A DNA stretch of 10,971 nucleotides from Candidatus Collierbacteria bacterium (GTDB taxonomy: Bacteria > Patescibacteriota > Microgenomatia > UBA1400 > MFAQ01), in assembly GCA_903873735.1 (NCBI GenBank), contig CAIQPO010000076.1:1-10971 (forward strand), in the 5' to 3' direction. Below, in pieces: positions 6,498 to 10,971 of the stretch; position 1 is the first letter of the stretch; each line of letters opens with the position of its first letter. The translations under genes were made by a program, and so were the position numbers. The notes below the pieces were generated by a model. It saw nothing but the letters and a program-made list of their open reading frames with translations, was not told the DNA's origin and searched no databases.

Positions 6498-6849
6498 AAT
6501 CAAGACAATATTCTGCGGTGGGCTTAATTGCCAATCTGTCAGTATCAATCATTTTCTTGCACTCTGCACATAGCCCATACTTACCTAGCTTAATCCTAGT
6601 AAGTGTTTTCTTAATTTCAATGAGTGATCTAGAAACTTGTCTCCTCATCGCTGTAGATCTATCATGTTCTACATTCTCAGCAACATCTGAATCAACACTA
6701 TTATCCTCATCTCTATTTCCAATAACAAAAGGGTCTGACTTTCTAAGGTCTCGTTTAGTCTTTACCAACCTCTTTTCCTCTCCCCTTAGATAAGAAATTA
6801 ATGGTTTTAATACCGAAGTTGGAAATATCTGCTTATTTTTTTCTGCCAT
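6466..6849 (-). CDS. DksA/TraR-family C4 zinc-finger protein
   Basis: The 127-aa protein ends with the family zinc finger YGLCAECKKMIDTDRL followed by EYCLDCERK; the four zinc ligands are Cys94, Cys97, Cys115 and Cys118. Residues about 12-90 form the helical coiled coil, with an acidic turn (RDEDNSVDSDVAENVEHD, 46-63) where DksA carries the aspartates that reach the RNA polymerase secondary channel. DksA-type proteins bind RNA polymerase and, with ppGpp in many bacteria, tune rRNA and stress promoters; other members of the family have different roles. Its start overlaps the Lgt-like stop by 17 nt, and its 3' end overlaps the LspA-like gene. The length fits a short DksA-like protein. The family assignment is firm, but the specific regulatory role is inferred. 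Confidence 0.9.
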   Translation of the reverse strand: MAEKNKQIFPTSVLKPLISYLRGEEKRLVKTKRDLRKSDPFVIGNRDEDNSVDSDVAENVEHDRSTAMRRQVSRSLIEIKKTLTRIKLGKYGLCAECKKMIDTDRLAIKPTAEYCLDCERKVESKGK

Positions 6850-7570
6850 TTTTCATTATTATTTTAATATCGTCACCAAACACCCTGCCTGACCTAATAT
6901 ACAACAAAACAAAGCCACCAACAAACACACCCAAAGATATCACTGCATCCAAAACCGAGAGGGACTTCGAGAGCAACCCAGTCGCCAGAACCATTGCCGC
7001 ATAAAAAGATAAACCAAAACCTGCGATTAATCCACTCTTTGCTTGATTCTTCTTGTATCGATACCACTCAAAAGTTCTATACTCCCCTTCCATCTTCCAT
7101 AAAACAATAAAAAATATAAAAGCTAGCCCAGCCAAAACCAACAAAACCCAGTTTTTAGTTATCACCCCCCAGCCTGACAGTAGCACAGCAATACCAGAAA
7201 CCACACCTACCATCGCATGATCAAGTAAATCGACAATTTTCTTTCTTTCTTTACCCAACACCAAATAAATAGCAATAACAATACCCGCTAAAACCCCCCA
7301 AGGACTGATTCCCGGGTAAGTTTTCAAGAATATTACTCTGAATAGATTACCCCAAAACATATTCAAATGTTCGATAAAGTAAATAATTCTTCCAACTATA
7401 AGCGAGAAAAAACCACTGAGGACCACTACATCGAGCACCTGTGTTTCGTCAAAATGTTCTTCAATCGAGCGCTTGAAAAATACAAATCCACCCCATAAAA
7501 ATGACAAAGTCAAAACCAAGCTCAATATGTAAAGATTGACCTCATAAAAACTAGCGACTATTAGTTGCAT
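6833..7570 (-). CDS. Lgt-like membrane protein, probably not a working transferase
   Basis: This 245-aa protein has about seven membrane segments. The order FKRSIEEHFDETQVLDVVVLSGFFSLIVGRIIYF (about 32-65), then YPGISPWGVLAGI (85-97), then a helix ending LLDHAM (115-120) recalls prolipoprotein diacylglyceryl transferase (Lgt), which loads the lipid on prelipoproteins. In E. coli Lgt the second motif reads SFHGGLIG, with essential His103; here the histidine position is Trp91. The hallmark GRIGNF.NGE segment, with an essential arginine, is not recognisable (LLSGWGVITKNW at 130-141). It also has a charged loop after helix 5 (EGEYRTFEWYRYKKNQ). It is the first gene of the six-gene operon. The start at 7570 is supported by the -10 element 8 nt upstream. 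It could also be an Lgt-fold membrane protein with another role. Confidence 0.65.
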   Translation of the reverse strand: MQLIVASFYEVNLYILSLVLTLSFLWGGFVFFKRSIEEHFDETQVLDVVVLSGFFSLIVGRIIYFIEHLNMFWGNLFRVIFLKTYPGISPWGVLAGIVIAIYLVLGKERKKIVDLLDHAMVGVVSGIAVLLSGWGVITKNWVLLVLAGLAFIFFIVLWKMEGEYRTFEWYRYKKNQAKSGLIAGFGLSFYAAMVLATGLLSKSLSVLDAVISLGVFVGGFVLLYIRSGRVFGDDIKIIMKNGRKK

Positions 7571-7580
7571 CCACTAATAG
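7558..7580. repeat. Perfect 8-bp inverted repeat over the operon start (possible operator)
   Basis: CTATTAGT at 7558-7565 and ACTAATAG at 7573-7580 are perfect reverse complements around a 7-base spacer that contains the start codon of the Lgt-like gene. The position, covering the predicted transcript start and touching the -10 hexamer, is what one expects of a repressor site or a 5'-end hairpin. No regulator is identified. Confidence 0.5.
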
Positions 7581-7586
7581 TATACT
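7579..7586. promoter_or_regulatory. Shared palindromic -10 element of two divergent genes
   Basis: The palindrome AGTATACT supplies TATACT (5 of 6 match to TATAAT) on both strands. On the minus strand the hexamer (7584-7579) ends 8 nt before the Lgt-like ATG. On the plus strand (7581-7586) it ends 9 nt before the ATG at 7596. Both transcripts would be leaderless or nearly so, and polymerase binding in the two directions should be mutually exclusive. The -35 elements are weak. Confidence 0.5.
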
Positions 7587-7595
7587 AAAATCTAT

Positions 7596-8042
7596 ATGCT
7601 TTCGATCGCCCATGGCCCAACTGGCGCATTCATTGCCGCAAAAATTCCTAACCCATTAATTTCAATCCCTCTAGCAATAGCCGCCCACTATCTTCAAGAC
7701 AGAGTTCCTCACTGGGATGTGGGTCAGGGTCTCTCCAAACAAACAAAATCTAAAAAACTTGCATTTGTACAAGAGCTACTCATCGATTTTCCTCTCTCAA
7801 TCCTAATTGTTTATTTATTTTTTCAACACGGCCAGGCTTTTAATCCAAATATCTGGCTAGGTTGGTTCTGTGGTCTCTTGCCTGACTTTATTGAATTTCC
7901 CTACCTCTTTCTAAAATGGAGATTTTTTCCGCTAGTTCACCTAGACAATATCCATAAATTCTTCCATAGATCCACTCCAAACATCTTTGTTGGATTACCA
8001 CCCCAAATCGCAGTACTAATCCTAATTTACCTTCTAAAATAA
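7596..8042 (+). CDS. Small His/Asp-rich membrane protein, possibly YdjM/DUF457-like
   Basis: This 148-aa protein has about four hydrophobic segments. Conserved-looking polar residues sit where metal ligands would be: HGPTGAFIA (His6), HYLQDRVPHWD (31-41, with His31, Asp35, His39, Asp41), GLLPD (93-97) and H-x4-H-x3-H at 115-124. This layout, with an N-terminal HxxxG, a central D-x-x-PH-x-D and LPD, resembles membrane-bound metal-dependent hydrolases of the YdjM/DUF457 type, though the match is by eye only. The ATG at 7596 lies 9 nt after a TATACT hexamer and has no Shine-Dalgarno sequence. Its stop codon abuts the EF-P stop codon directly, so the two genes converge with no intergenic base. 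Substrate and function are unknown. Confidence 0.75.
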   Translation: MLSIAHGPTGAFIAAKIPNPLISIPLAIAAHYLQDRVPHWDVGQGLSKQTKSKKLAFVQELLIDFPLSILIVYLFFQHGQAFNPNIWLGWFCGLLPDFIEFPYLFLKWRFFPLVHLDNIHKFFHRSTPNIFVGLPPQIAVLILIYLLK

Positions 8043-8606
8043 CTACTCGTTAGATCTTCCGATATACTCACCAGTTTCTGTATTTATTTTGATTTTATCT
8101 CCAACTCCAATAAATAGAGGTACGTTGACCATAAGTCCTGTTGCCATTTTTACTGGCTTGAGGACATTGGAGACAGTGTTTCCCCTTGCACCAGGCTCTG
8201 CCTCGGCCACCTCCATCACAATTGACGCAGGTAACTCCACACCTAGAATTTTTTCTCCCCAAAACAATACCCACGCCTTCTCACCCTCAACTAAATAATA
8301 CACGTCATCACCCAAAATGCTCAAAGGAATCTCAAATTGCTCAAAATTAATTGGCTCCATAAAATAACCTTTTTCTTCGTCTCTGTATAGATACTGCAAA
8401 TGTTTCTTTTCCAGTGCAATATCCTCTACCATATTTCCGGAGATAAAACTTTTTGTCACAATCGAACCTGAAAATAGGTTTCTCGCCTTAACTTTAATAG
8501 TGGCATTCCCTCTACCCATTTTTGTGAAGTCATACTTCATTACTTTGAAAGGCTGCCCCTCTTCAGTAAAGGTGACCCCGACTTTTAGTTTGTTCACGTC
8601 AATCAT
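8043..8606 (-). CDS. efp: Elongation factor P with arginine at the loop tip
   Basis: Full length at 187 aa, with the three EF-P domains: KOW-like (about 1-62), OB (65-126) and C-terminal OB (128-185, ending DKIKINTETGEYIGRS). EF-P enters the ribosomal E site and relieves stalling at consecutive prolines. Its activity usually depends on a modified residue at the tip of a loop in domain I. That loop here reads KMGRGNAT, so Arg32 occupies the place of E. coli Lys34 (PGKGQA). Arginine at this place is known from EF-Ps that are rhamnosylated by EarP, mainly in some proteobacteria; whether this organism modifies it is unknown. The gene has its own promoter and probably a leaderless mRNA. It ends exactly against the convergent membrane gene. 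Confidence 0.96.
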   Translation of the reverse strand: MIDVNKLKVGVTFTEEGQPFKVMKYDFTKMGRGNATIKVKARNLFSGSIVTKSFISGNMVEDIALEKKHLQYLYRDEEKGYFMEPINFEQFEIPLSILGDDVYYLVEGEKAWVLFWGEKILGVELPASIVMEVAEAEPGARGNTVSNVLKPVKMATGLMVNVPLFIGVGDKIKINTETGEYIGRSNE

Positions 8607-8613
8607 AGGCTAT

Positions 8614-8643
8614 ATTTTACTCCCCCACCCCTCCCTACTTCAA
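8614..8643 (-). promoter_or_regulatory. Predicted efp promoter with G-rich spacer
   Basis: The minus strand carries TTGAAG (8643-8638), an 18-bp spacer and TAAAAT (8619-8614); the -10 ends 7 nt before the ATG. The spacer holds three G-tracts (GGG, GGGG, GGGGG) in 8621-8635. No Shine-Dalgarno sequence lies between the predicted start point and the ATG. The G-rich run is too far upstream of the ATG to serve as one if transcription starts near 8607. Confidence 0.5.
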
Positions 8644-8645
8644 AT

Positions 8646-8670
8646 AAAAACCCAGGAATTTGTTCCTGGG
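8646..8670 (-). terminator. Intrinsic terminator after the 56-aa gene
   Basis: CCCAGGAA at 8651-8658 pairs perfectly with TTCCTGGG at 8663-8670 around a 4-base loop. On the minus strand the stem is followed directly by five T (8650-8646), then ATTT. It lies 8 nt after the stop codon of the small gene at 8679-8849 and separates it from efp. Confidence 0.88.
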
Positions 8671-8678
8671 GTTATTAC

Positions 8679-8849
8679 TTATGACTTCTTATAGATGCAA
8701 ATCACCGTCACTTTGTGATCCATGCGGCCGGTGGAAGTCACTTTCCACTCCACCACTTCAATGTTTTTATTTCTTGCGAGCCAGTCATTCATCTCTCTTT
8801 CCAAGCCCTCTGGGTCATTACAAGCAAAAAACACCTTAGTCTGTAGCAT
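8679..8849 (-). CDS. 56-aa protein, possibly Cse60-like
   Basis: ATG at 8849 opens a 56-codon frame ending in TAA at 8679. The protein begins MLQTKVFFACNDPEGLE, continues REMNDWLARNKNIEVVEWKV and ends VTVICIYKKS. This beta-helix-beta-beta pattern, with an N-x-W-L helix followed by I-x-V and a hydrophobic last strand, resembles the small Cse60/DUF2758 family, whose role is poorly known; the match is by eye. Support as a gene is strong: a TTGACA/TAGAAT promoter, a Shine-Dalgarno AGGAG 6 nt before ATG, and an intrinsic terminator after the stop. Part of it is richer in G+C than its surroundings (32 of 60 bases at 8701-8760), which may mean strong codon selection or transfer. It is soluble and probably cytoplasmic. 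Confidence 0.85.
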   Translation of the reverse strand: MLQTKVFFACNDPEGLEREMNDWLARNKNIEVVEWKVTSTGRMDHKVTVICIYKKS

Positions 8850-8855
8850 TGCTCA

Positions 8856-8907
8856 CTCCTGTGCAAAAAAGATTGATATATTCTACCAAACACTCCCCTA
8901 TTGTCAA
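8856..8907 (-). promoter_or_regulatory. Promoter and Shine-Dalgarno of the 56-aa gene
   Basis: A perfect -35 TTGACA (8907-8902), a 16-bp spacer and TAGAAT (8885-8880) predict a start near 8873. The Shine-Dalgarno AGGAG (8860-8856) sits 6 nt before the ATG. The -35 begins 5 bp after the last tRNA base, and the T-run of the tRNA 3' flank runs into it. Confidence 0.8.
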
Positions 8908-8912
8908 AAAAG

Positions 8913-8997
8913 TGCCGAGAGAGGGGATCGAACCCTCATGAGGTATGATCCTCACAGGTTTTTGAGACCTGAGCGTCTACCATTCCGCCATCTCGGC
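8913..8997 (-). tRNA. tRNA-Leu, anticodon CAA
   Basis: The minus strand folds as a class II tRNA. The acceptor GCCGAGA pairs with TCTCGGC, followed by discriminator A. The anticodon stem CAGGT/ACCTG holds loop CTCAAAA, so the anticodon is CAA and reads UUG. The long variable arm TGAGG/CCTCA is typical of leucine, and the T arm is GAGGG-TTCGATC-CCCTC. The 3' CCA is not encoded, so a CCA-adding enzyme is needed. A run of six T starts 3 nt past the discriminator base. Confidence 0.96.
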
Positions 8998-9007
8998 TAC
9001 ATCTGCA

Positions 9008-9013
9008 ATTATA
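9008..9013 (-). promoter_or_regulatory. -10 box of the tRNA-Leu promoter
   Basis: The minus strand carries a perfect TATAAT here, predicting transcription from about 9001, a few bases before the mature tRNA 5' end at 8997. A -35 is not clear. At normal spacing it would fall in the T-run of the preceding terminator. Confidence 0.55.
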
Positions 9014-9026
9014 CCCTACCATTTTC

Positions 9027-9054
9027 AAAAAAAATCCTGCCACAAGGACAGGAT
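9027..9054 (-). terminator. Intrinsic terminator after the small membrane protein gene
   Basis: ATCCTG (9034-9039, plus strand) pairs with CAGGAT (9049-9054), extended by CC with GG across one bulged base, around a 4-base loop. On the minus strand a run of T completes the structure (the plus strand has A at 9027-9034). It follows the stop codon at 9061 by a few bases. Confidence 0.85.
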
Positions 9055-9060
9055 AAACGG

Positions 9061-9348
9061 TCAAATAACTGACACATAAGCAAGCAGAAAGACCCAGGCC
9101 AAACCACTCAAGCAATAACCTATTATCTTGTCAAACAGATCACCCACCAAGGCAATCCCAAAATATCGGCCAGAGTAGTAATCCCTTCCCATTCCTGCCA
9201 GTATCGCCACAAGATACACCACAACCCAAACCCACAGACTAGTATTGTCAGTGATATTTAAGCCGAAGATACTCAAAGCGAAAATTGACAGTAACCCAGT
9301 CAGCAAAAATACCATCAAGTTTATGAATGCAATCTTAAAGAGACTCAT
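9061..9348 (-). CDS. Small membrane protein of unknown function
   Basis: The 95-aa protein is unrecognised. It has three hydrophobic segments, about residues 6-30, 37-53 and 76-95. Between the second and third lies a loop with GMGRDYYSGRYFGIALVGDLFDK (52-74), which is rich in Gly, Tyr and Asp and is probably the conserved part. It is a credible gene: a strong Shine-Dalgarno GGAGGTG (9360-9354) lies 5 nt before ATG, a promoter precedes it and an intrinsic terminator follows. It lies downstream of the superoxide dismutase gene in the same direction but has its own promoter, so a functional link is not implied. The stop is TGA. Confidence 0.85.
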   Translation of the reverse strand: MSLFKIAFINLMVFLLTGLLSIFALSIFGLNITDNTSLWVWVVVYLVAILAGMGRDYYSGRYFGIALVGDLFDKIIGYCLSGLAWVFLLAYVSVI

Positions 9349-9386
9349 GGCTGCACCTCCGTGTTTTGAAAGAACTAGTTGCCGAA

Positions 9387-9415
9387 ATTATAGGTCAATA
9401 TTCCACTCTTTACAA
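9387..9415 (-). promoter_or_regulatory. Promoter of the small membrane protein, -35 overlapping the sod stop codon
   Basis: TTGTAA (9415-9410), a 17-bp spacer and a perfect TATAAT (9392-9387) on the minus strand predict a start near 9380. The -35 hexamer contains the TAA stop codon of the superoxide dismutase gene. It gives a leader of about 30 nt that carries the Shine-Dalgarno sequence. Confidence 0.65.
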
Positions 9416-9991
9416 GCTCACCTTACCCCAATCCACTAATCTCCACCAATTTTTCAAGTAGTCGCCTCTCCTATTTTGATACTTCAAGTAATACGTATGC
9501 TCCCAAACATCATTACCCAACACCGGGGTTTTTCCAAGCATCAAAGGATTGTCCTGATTCGGAGTAGAGATAATTTCCAAAGTTCCACTTCCATCTTTTA
9601 CTAACCACACCCACCCACTCCCAAATCTGGTCAGCCCTGCTTGCTCAAACTGAATCTTAAAATTCTCAACACTACCGAAGCTCGCCACAATTTTTTCTTC
9701 TTGCTCAGCACTCATCTTTGACATGTCTGTTTTTCCCATAATCCCCCAATAATGGGTATGATTCCACACTCCTCCAGCGTTATTCTTTATTCCTACTACA
9801 TCAACAGCCAACAACTCCTCAAGTGTCTTGCCCTGCAAATCTCCCCTGTCTGCCAATAATTTATTAAGATTATCTACATAAGTTTGGGTGTGCTTCCCAT
9901 GGTGAATCCGAACTGTCTCAGCATCAACTACATCCTCTAAATCTGTCACCTCATAAGACAACATTGGTAACTCAAATGGATATTTATTCAT
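9410..9991 (-). CDS. sodA: Fe/Mn-family superoxide dismutase, Mn-type by sequence
   Basis: The 193-aa cytoplasmic enzyme converts superoxide to hydrogen peroxide and oxygen. The four metal ligands are present: His30 (HHGKHTQTYV), His78 (WNHTHYW), Asp161 and His165 (DVWEHTYYLKYQNRR). The gateway tyrosine (Tyr38) is also kept. The second-sphere glutamine that helps set metal preference is at the Mn-type place, Gln146 in TPNQDNPL. The Fe-type glutamine position in NNAGGVWNH is Gly74. This points to manganese, though cambialistic use cannot be excluded. No signal peptide is present. A TATACT hexamer lies 16 nt upstream of the ATG (10013-10008) with no clear -35, and no strong Shine-Dalgarno is visible. 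The length is normal for the family. Confidence 0.95.
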   Translation of the reverse strand: MNKYPFELPMLSYEVTDLEDVVDAETVRIHHGKHTQTYVDNLNKLLADRGDLQGKTLEELLAVDVVGIKNNAGGVWNHTHYWGIMGKTDMSKMSAEQEEKIVASFGSVENFKIQFEQAGLTRFGSGWVWLVKDGSGTLEIISTPNQDNPLMLGKTPVLGNDVWEHTYYLKYQNRRGDYLKNWWRLVDWGKVSL

Positions 9992-10032
9992 AAACTTGGA
10001 TTTAATTAGTATATGTAAAAATCTTACACAAT

Positions 10033-10971
10033 TTATCTGGTTCTGTCGACTCCATAAAATCTCACCCTATCACCCCTAAACTTCAGATCTACCACACCCA
10101 AACCACCATTTCTGTGTTTAGCTATTGCCAGCTTAACGTCTTCCAGTACCTCATCATTATCTCGATACAAAAACATCACCACATCTGCATCCTGTTCAAT
10201 ACTTCCAGACTCACGCAAATCAGCCAGCTGCGGTGTCTTGTCGTTTCTATTTTCTATTCCACGATTAAGCTGCGATAAGGCCAAAACAGGAATTTTTAAT
10301 TCACGAGCCAAGTTCTTTAATCCTTGCGATATCGAACCCACCTCTTGCACTCTACTTTCATAACTTTTATCTCCTACTACTAGCTGCAAATAATCCACCA
10401 CCAGCATTTTCAAACCAACTTGTGAGTGCAGCCTTCTCGCTTTTGTTCTAAGCTCCAAAATACTTTGACCTGGAGTGTCATCAATGTACAAAGGCGCATC
10501 TGCCAAAACCCCCATTGCTTCTGATAATCTAGCAAAATCATCTTCTTTCAGATTGCCTGTTTTTAATTTCCATGCATCAATATTTGCCTGACCAACTAGC
10601 ATACGATCTACCATTTCTAAGTTACTCATTTCTAGCGCAAAATATCCAACAGGCATTTTTTTATCAACAGCCACATACTGAGCTATGTTTGTGGCAAATG
10701 TAGTTTTTCCAATACCAGGGCGCGCTGCTAATATGATTAAGTTTGAGTCTTGCATACCCGCAAGCATGTGGTCCAGGTCAGCAAAACCAGTAGGTACTCC
10801 TCTTAGACCATCAGGTGACCCATGTAAGGAATCCAATCTATCGAAACTTTCAGACAGAGCATCTTTAATTGGTACAAATGATCTCCTAACATGTGTTTGC
10901 GATAACGCATAAATCGACTGCTCCGCCTTGTCCAACACTTCCACCAATGGCTTTCCATCATCAAATGCCAT
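10033..10971 (-). CDS. dnaB: Replicative DNA helicase DnaB, C-terminal part (5' end outside window)
   Basis: The 312 visible residues contain the linker helix (LVEVLDKAEQSIYALSQ, 9-25) and the whole RecA-like ATPase domain. Walker A is ARPGIGKT (83-90), followed by LEMS and the Walker B segment KMLVVDYLQL (188-197). Then come ALSQLNRGIE and the DnaB signature DLRESGSIEQDADVVMFLYR (251-270), with the arginine-rich end FRGDRVRFY. DnaB is the hexameric helicase that unwinds DNA at the replication fork. The N-terminal domain of about 140-150 residues is missing because the frame reaches the window edge; the Met there is probably internal. No intein interrupts the ATPase motifs, a common insertion site in DnaB. 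The stop at 10033 lies 41 nt before the sod start. Confidence 0.96.
   Translation of the reverse strand: MAFDDGKPLVEVLDKAEQSIYALSQTHVRRSFVPIKDALSESFDRLDSLHGSPDGLRGVPTGFADLDHMLAGMQDSNLIILAARPGIGKTTFATNIAQYVAVDKKMPVGYFALEMSNLEMVDRMLVGQANIDAWKLKTGNLKEDDFARLSEAMGVLADAPLYIDDTPGQSILELRTKARRLHSQVGLKMLVVDYLQLVVGDKSYESRVQEVGSISQGLKNLARELKIPVLALSQLNRGIENRNDKTPQLADLRESGSIEQDADVVMFLYRDNDEVLEDVKLAIAKHRNGGLGVVDLKFRGDRVRFYGVDRTR

Noticed and set aside
6498..6548. ATG start at 6548 for the LspA-like gene
   Set aside because: It would overlap the DksA-like gene by 83 nt and adds a polar segment before the first membrane helix that LspA proteins lack.
8722..9072. 116-codon plus-strand open frame
   Set aside because: It is antisense to the well-supported 56-aa gene and to tRNA-Leu, and has no homology pattern.
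10033..10971. Intein in DnaB
   Set aside because: Walker A and later motifs are continuous, with normal spacing and no insertion.
1..10971. Mobile element, prophage or defence system
   Set aside because: No transposase, integrase, nuclease-toxin pair, reverse transcriptase or phage gene is visible; the tRNA-Leu 3' end shows no repeated copy within the window that would suggest an attachment site.

Overview
This AT-rich window looks like a chromosomal piece of a small-genome bacterium, most likely of the Candidate Phyla Radiation (Patescibacteria), perhaps Microgenomates-like. The placement is an inference. It rests on very tight gene packing, divergent housekeeping proteins (a shortened YebC, a reduced LCP/LytR_C envelope protein, altered Lgt and LspA relatives) and a tRNA gene without encoded CCA. 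TGA is used as a normal stop, for example in the pseudouridine synthase gene, so the UGA-to-glycine codes of Gracilibacteria and SR1 are unlikely.

Layout: positions 1-707 hold no convincing gene, but contain short repeats, a 9-bp perfect inverted repeat, a perfect DnaA-box sequence and an AT-rich stretch with short direct repeats. Then come a membrane protein and a compact YebC on the minus strand. A 58-bp divergent promoter region separates them from a plus-strand TPR protein with a possible HIRAN-like C-terminus. From 7570 down to 2829 runs a six-gene minus-strand operon whose genes overlap or lie 15 nt apart: Lgt-like membrane protein, DksA/TraR zinc finger, LspA-like protein, RluA-family pseudouridine synthase, CPA2/KefB-type cation:proton antiporter and an LCP/LytR_C-like protein. 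A second divergent promoter region at 7571-7595 feeds this operon and a small plus-strand membrane protein.

The right part is mostly minus strand: EF-P with an arginine at its modification-loop tip, a 56-aa protein with its own promoter, Shine-Dalgarno and terminator, tRNA-Leu(CAA), a small membrane protein, an Mn-type superoxide dismutase, and the C-terminal two thirds of the replicative helicase DnaB, cut by the window edge.

Two kinds of translation start can be seen. Five promoter-proximal genes have a TATAAT-like hexamer only 7-10 nt before ATG and no Shine-Dalgarno, which predicts leaderless or nearly leaderless mRNAs. Two small genes (8679-8849 and 9061-9348) have textbook Shine-Dalgarno sequences. 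The most interesting points are two neighbouring lipoprotein-maturation relatives that both lack expected catalytic residues, the YebC missing a whole domain, the Arg-tip EF-P, the likely leaderless starts, and the unexplained repeat-bearing left end. I did not find a clearly new multi-gene defence or mobile system.
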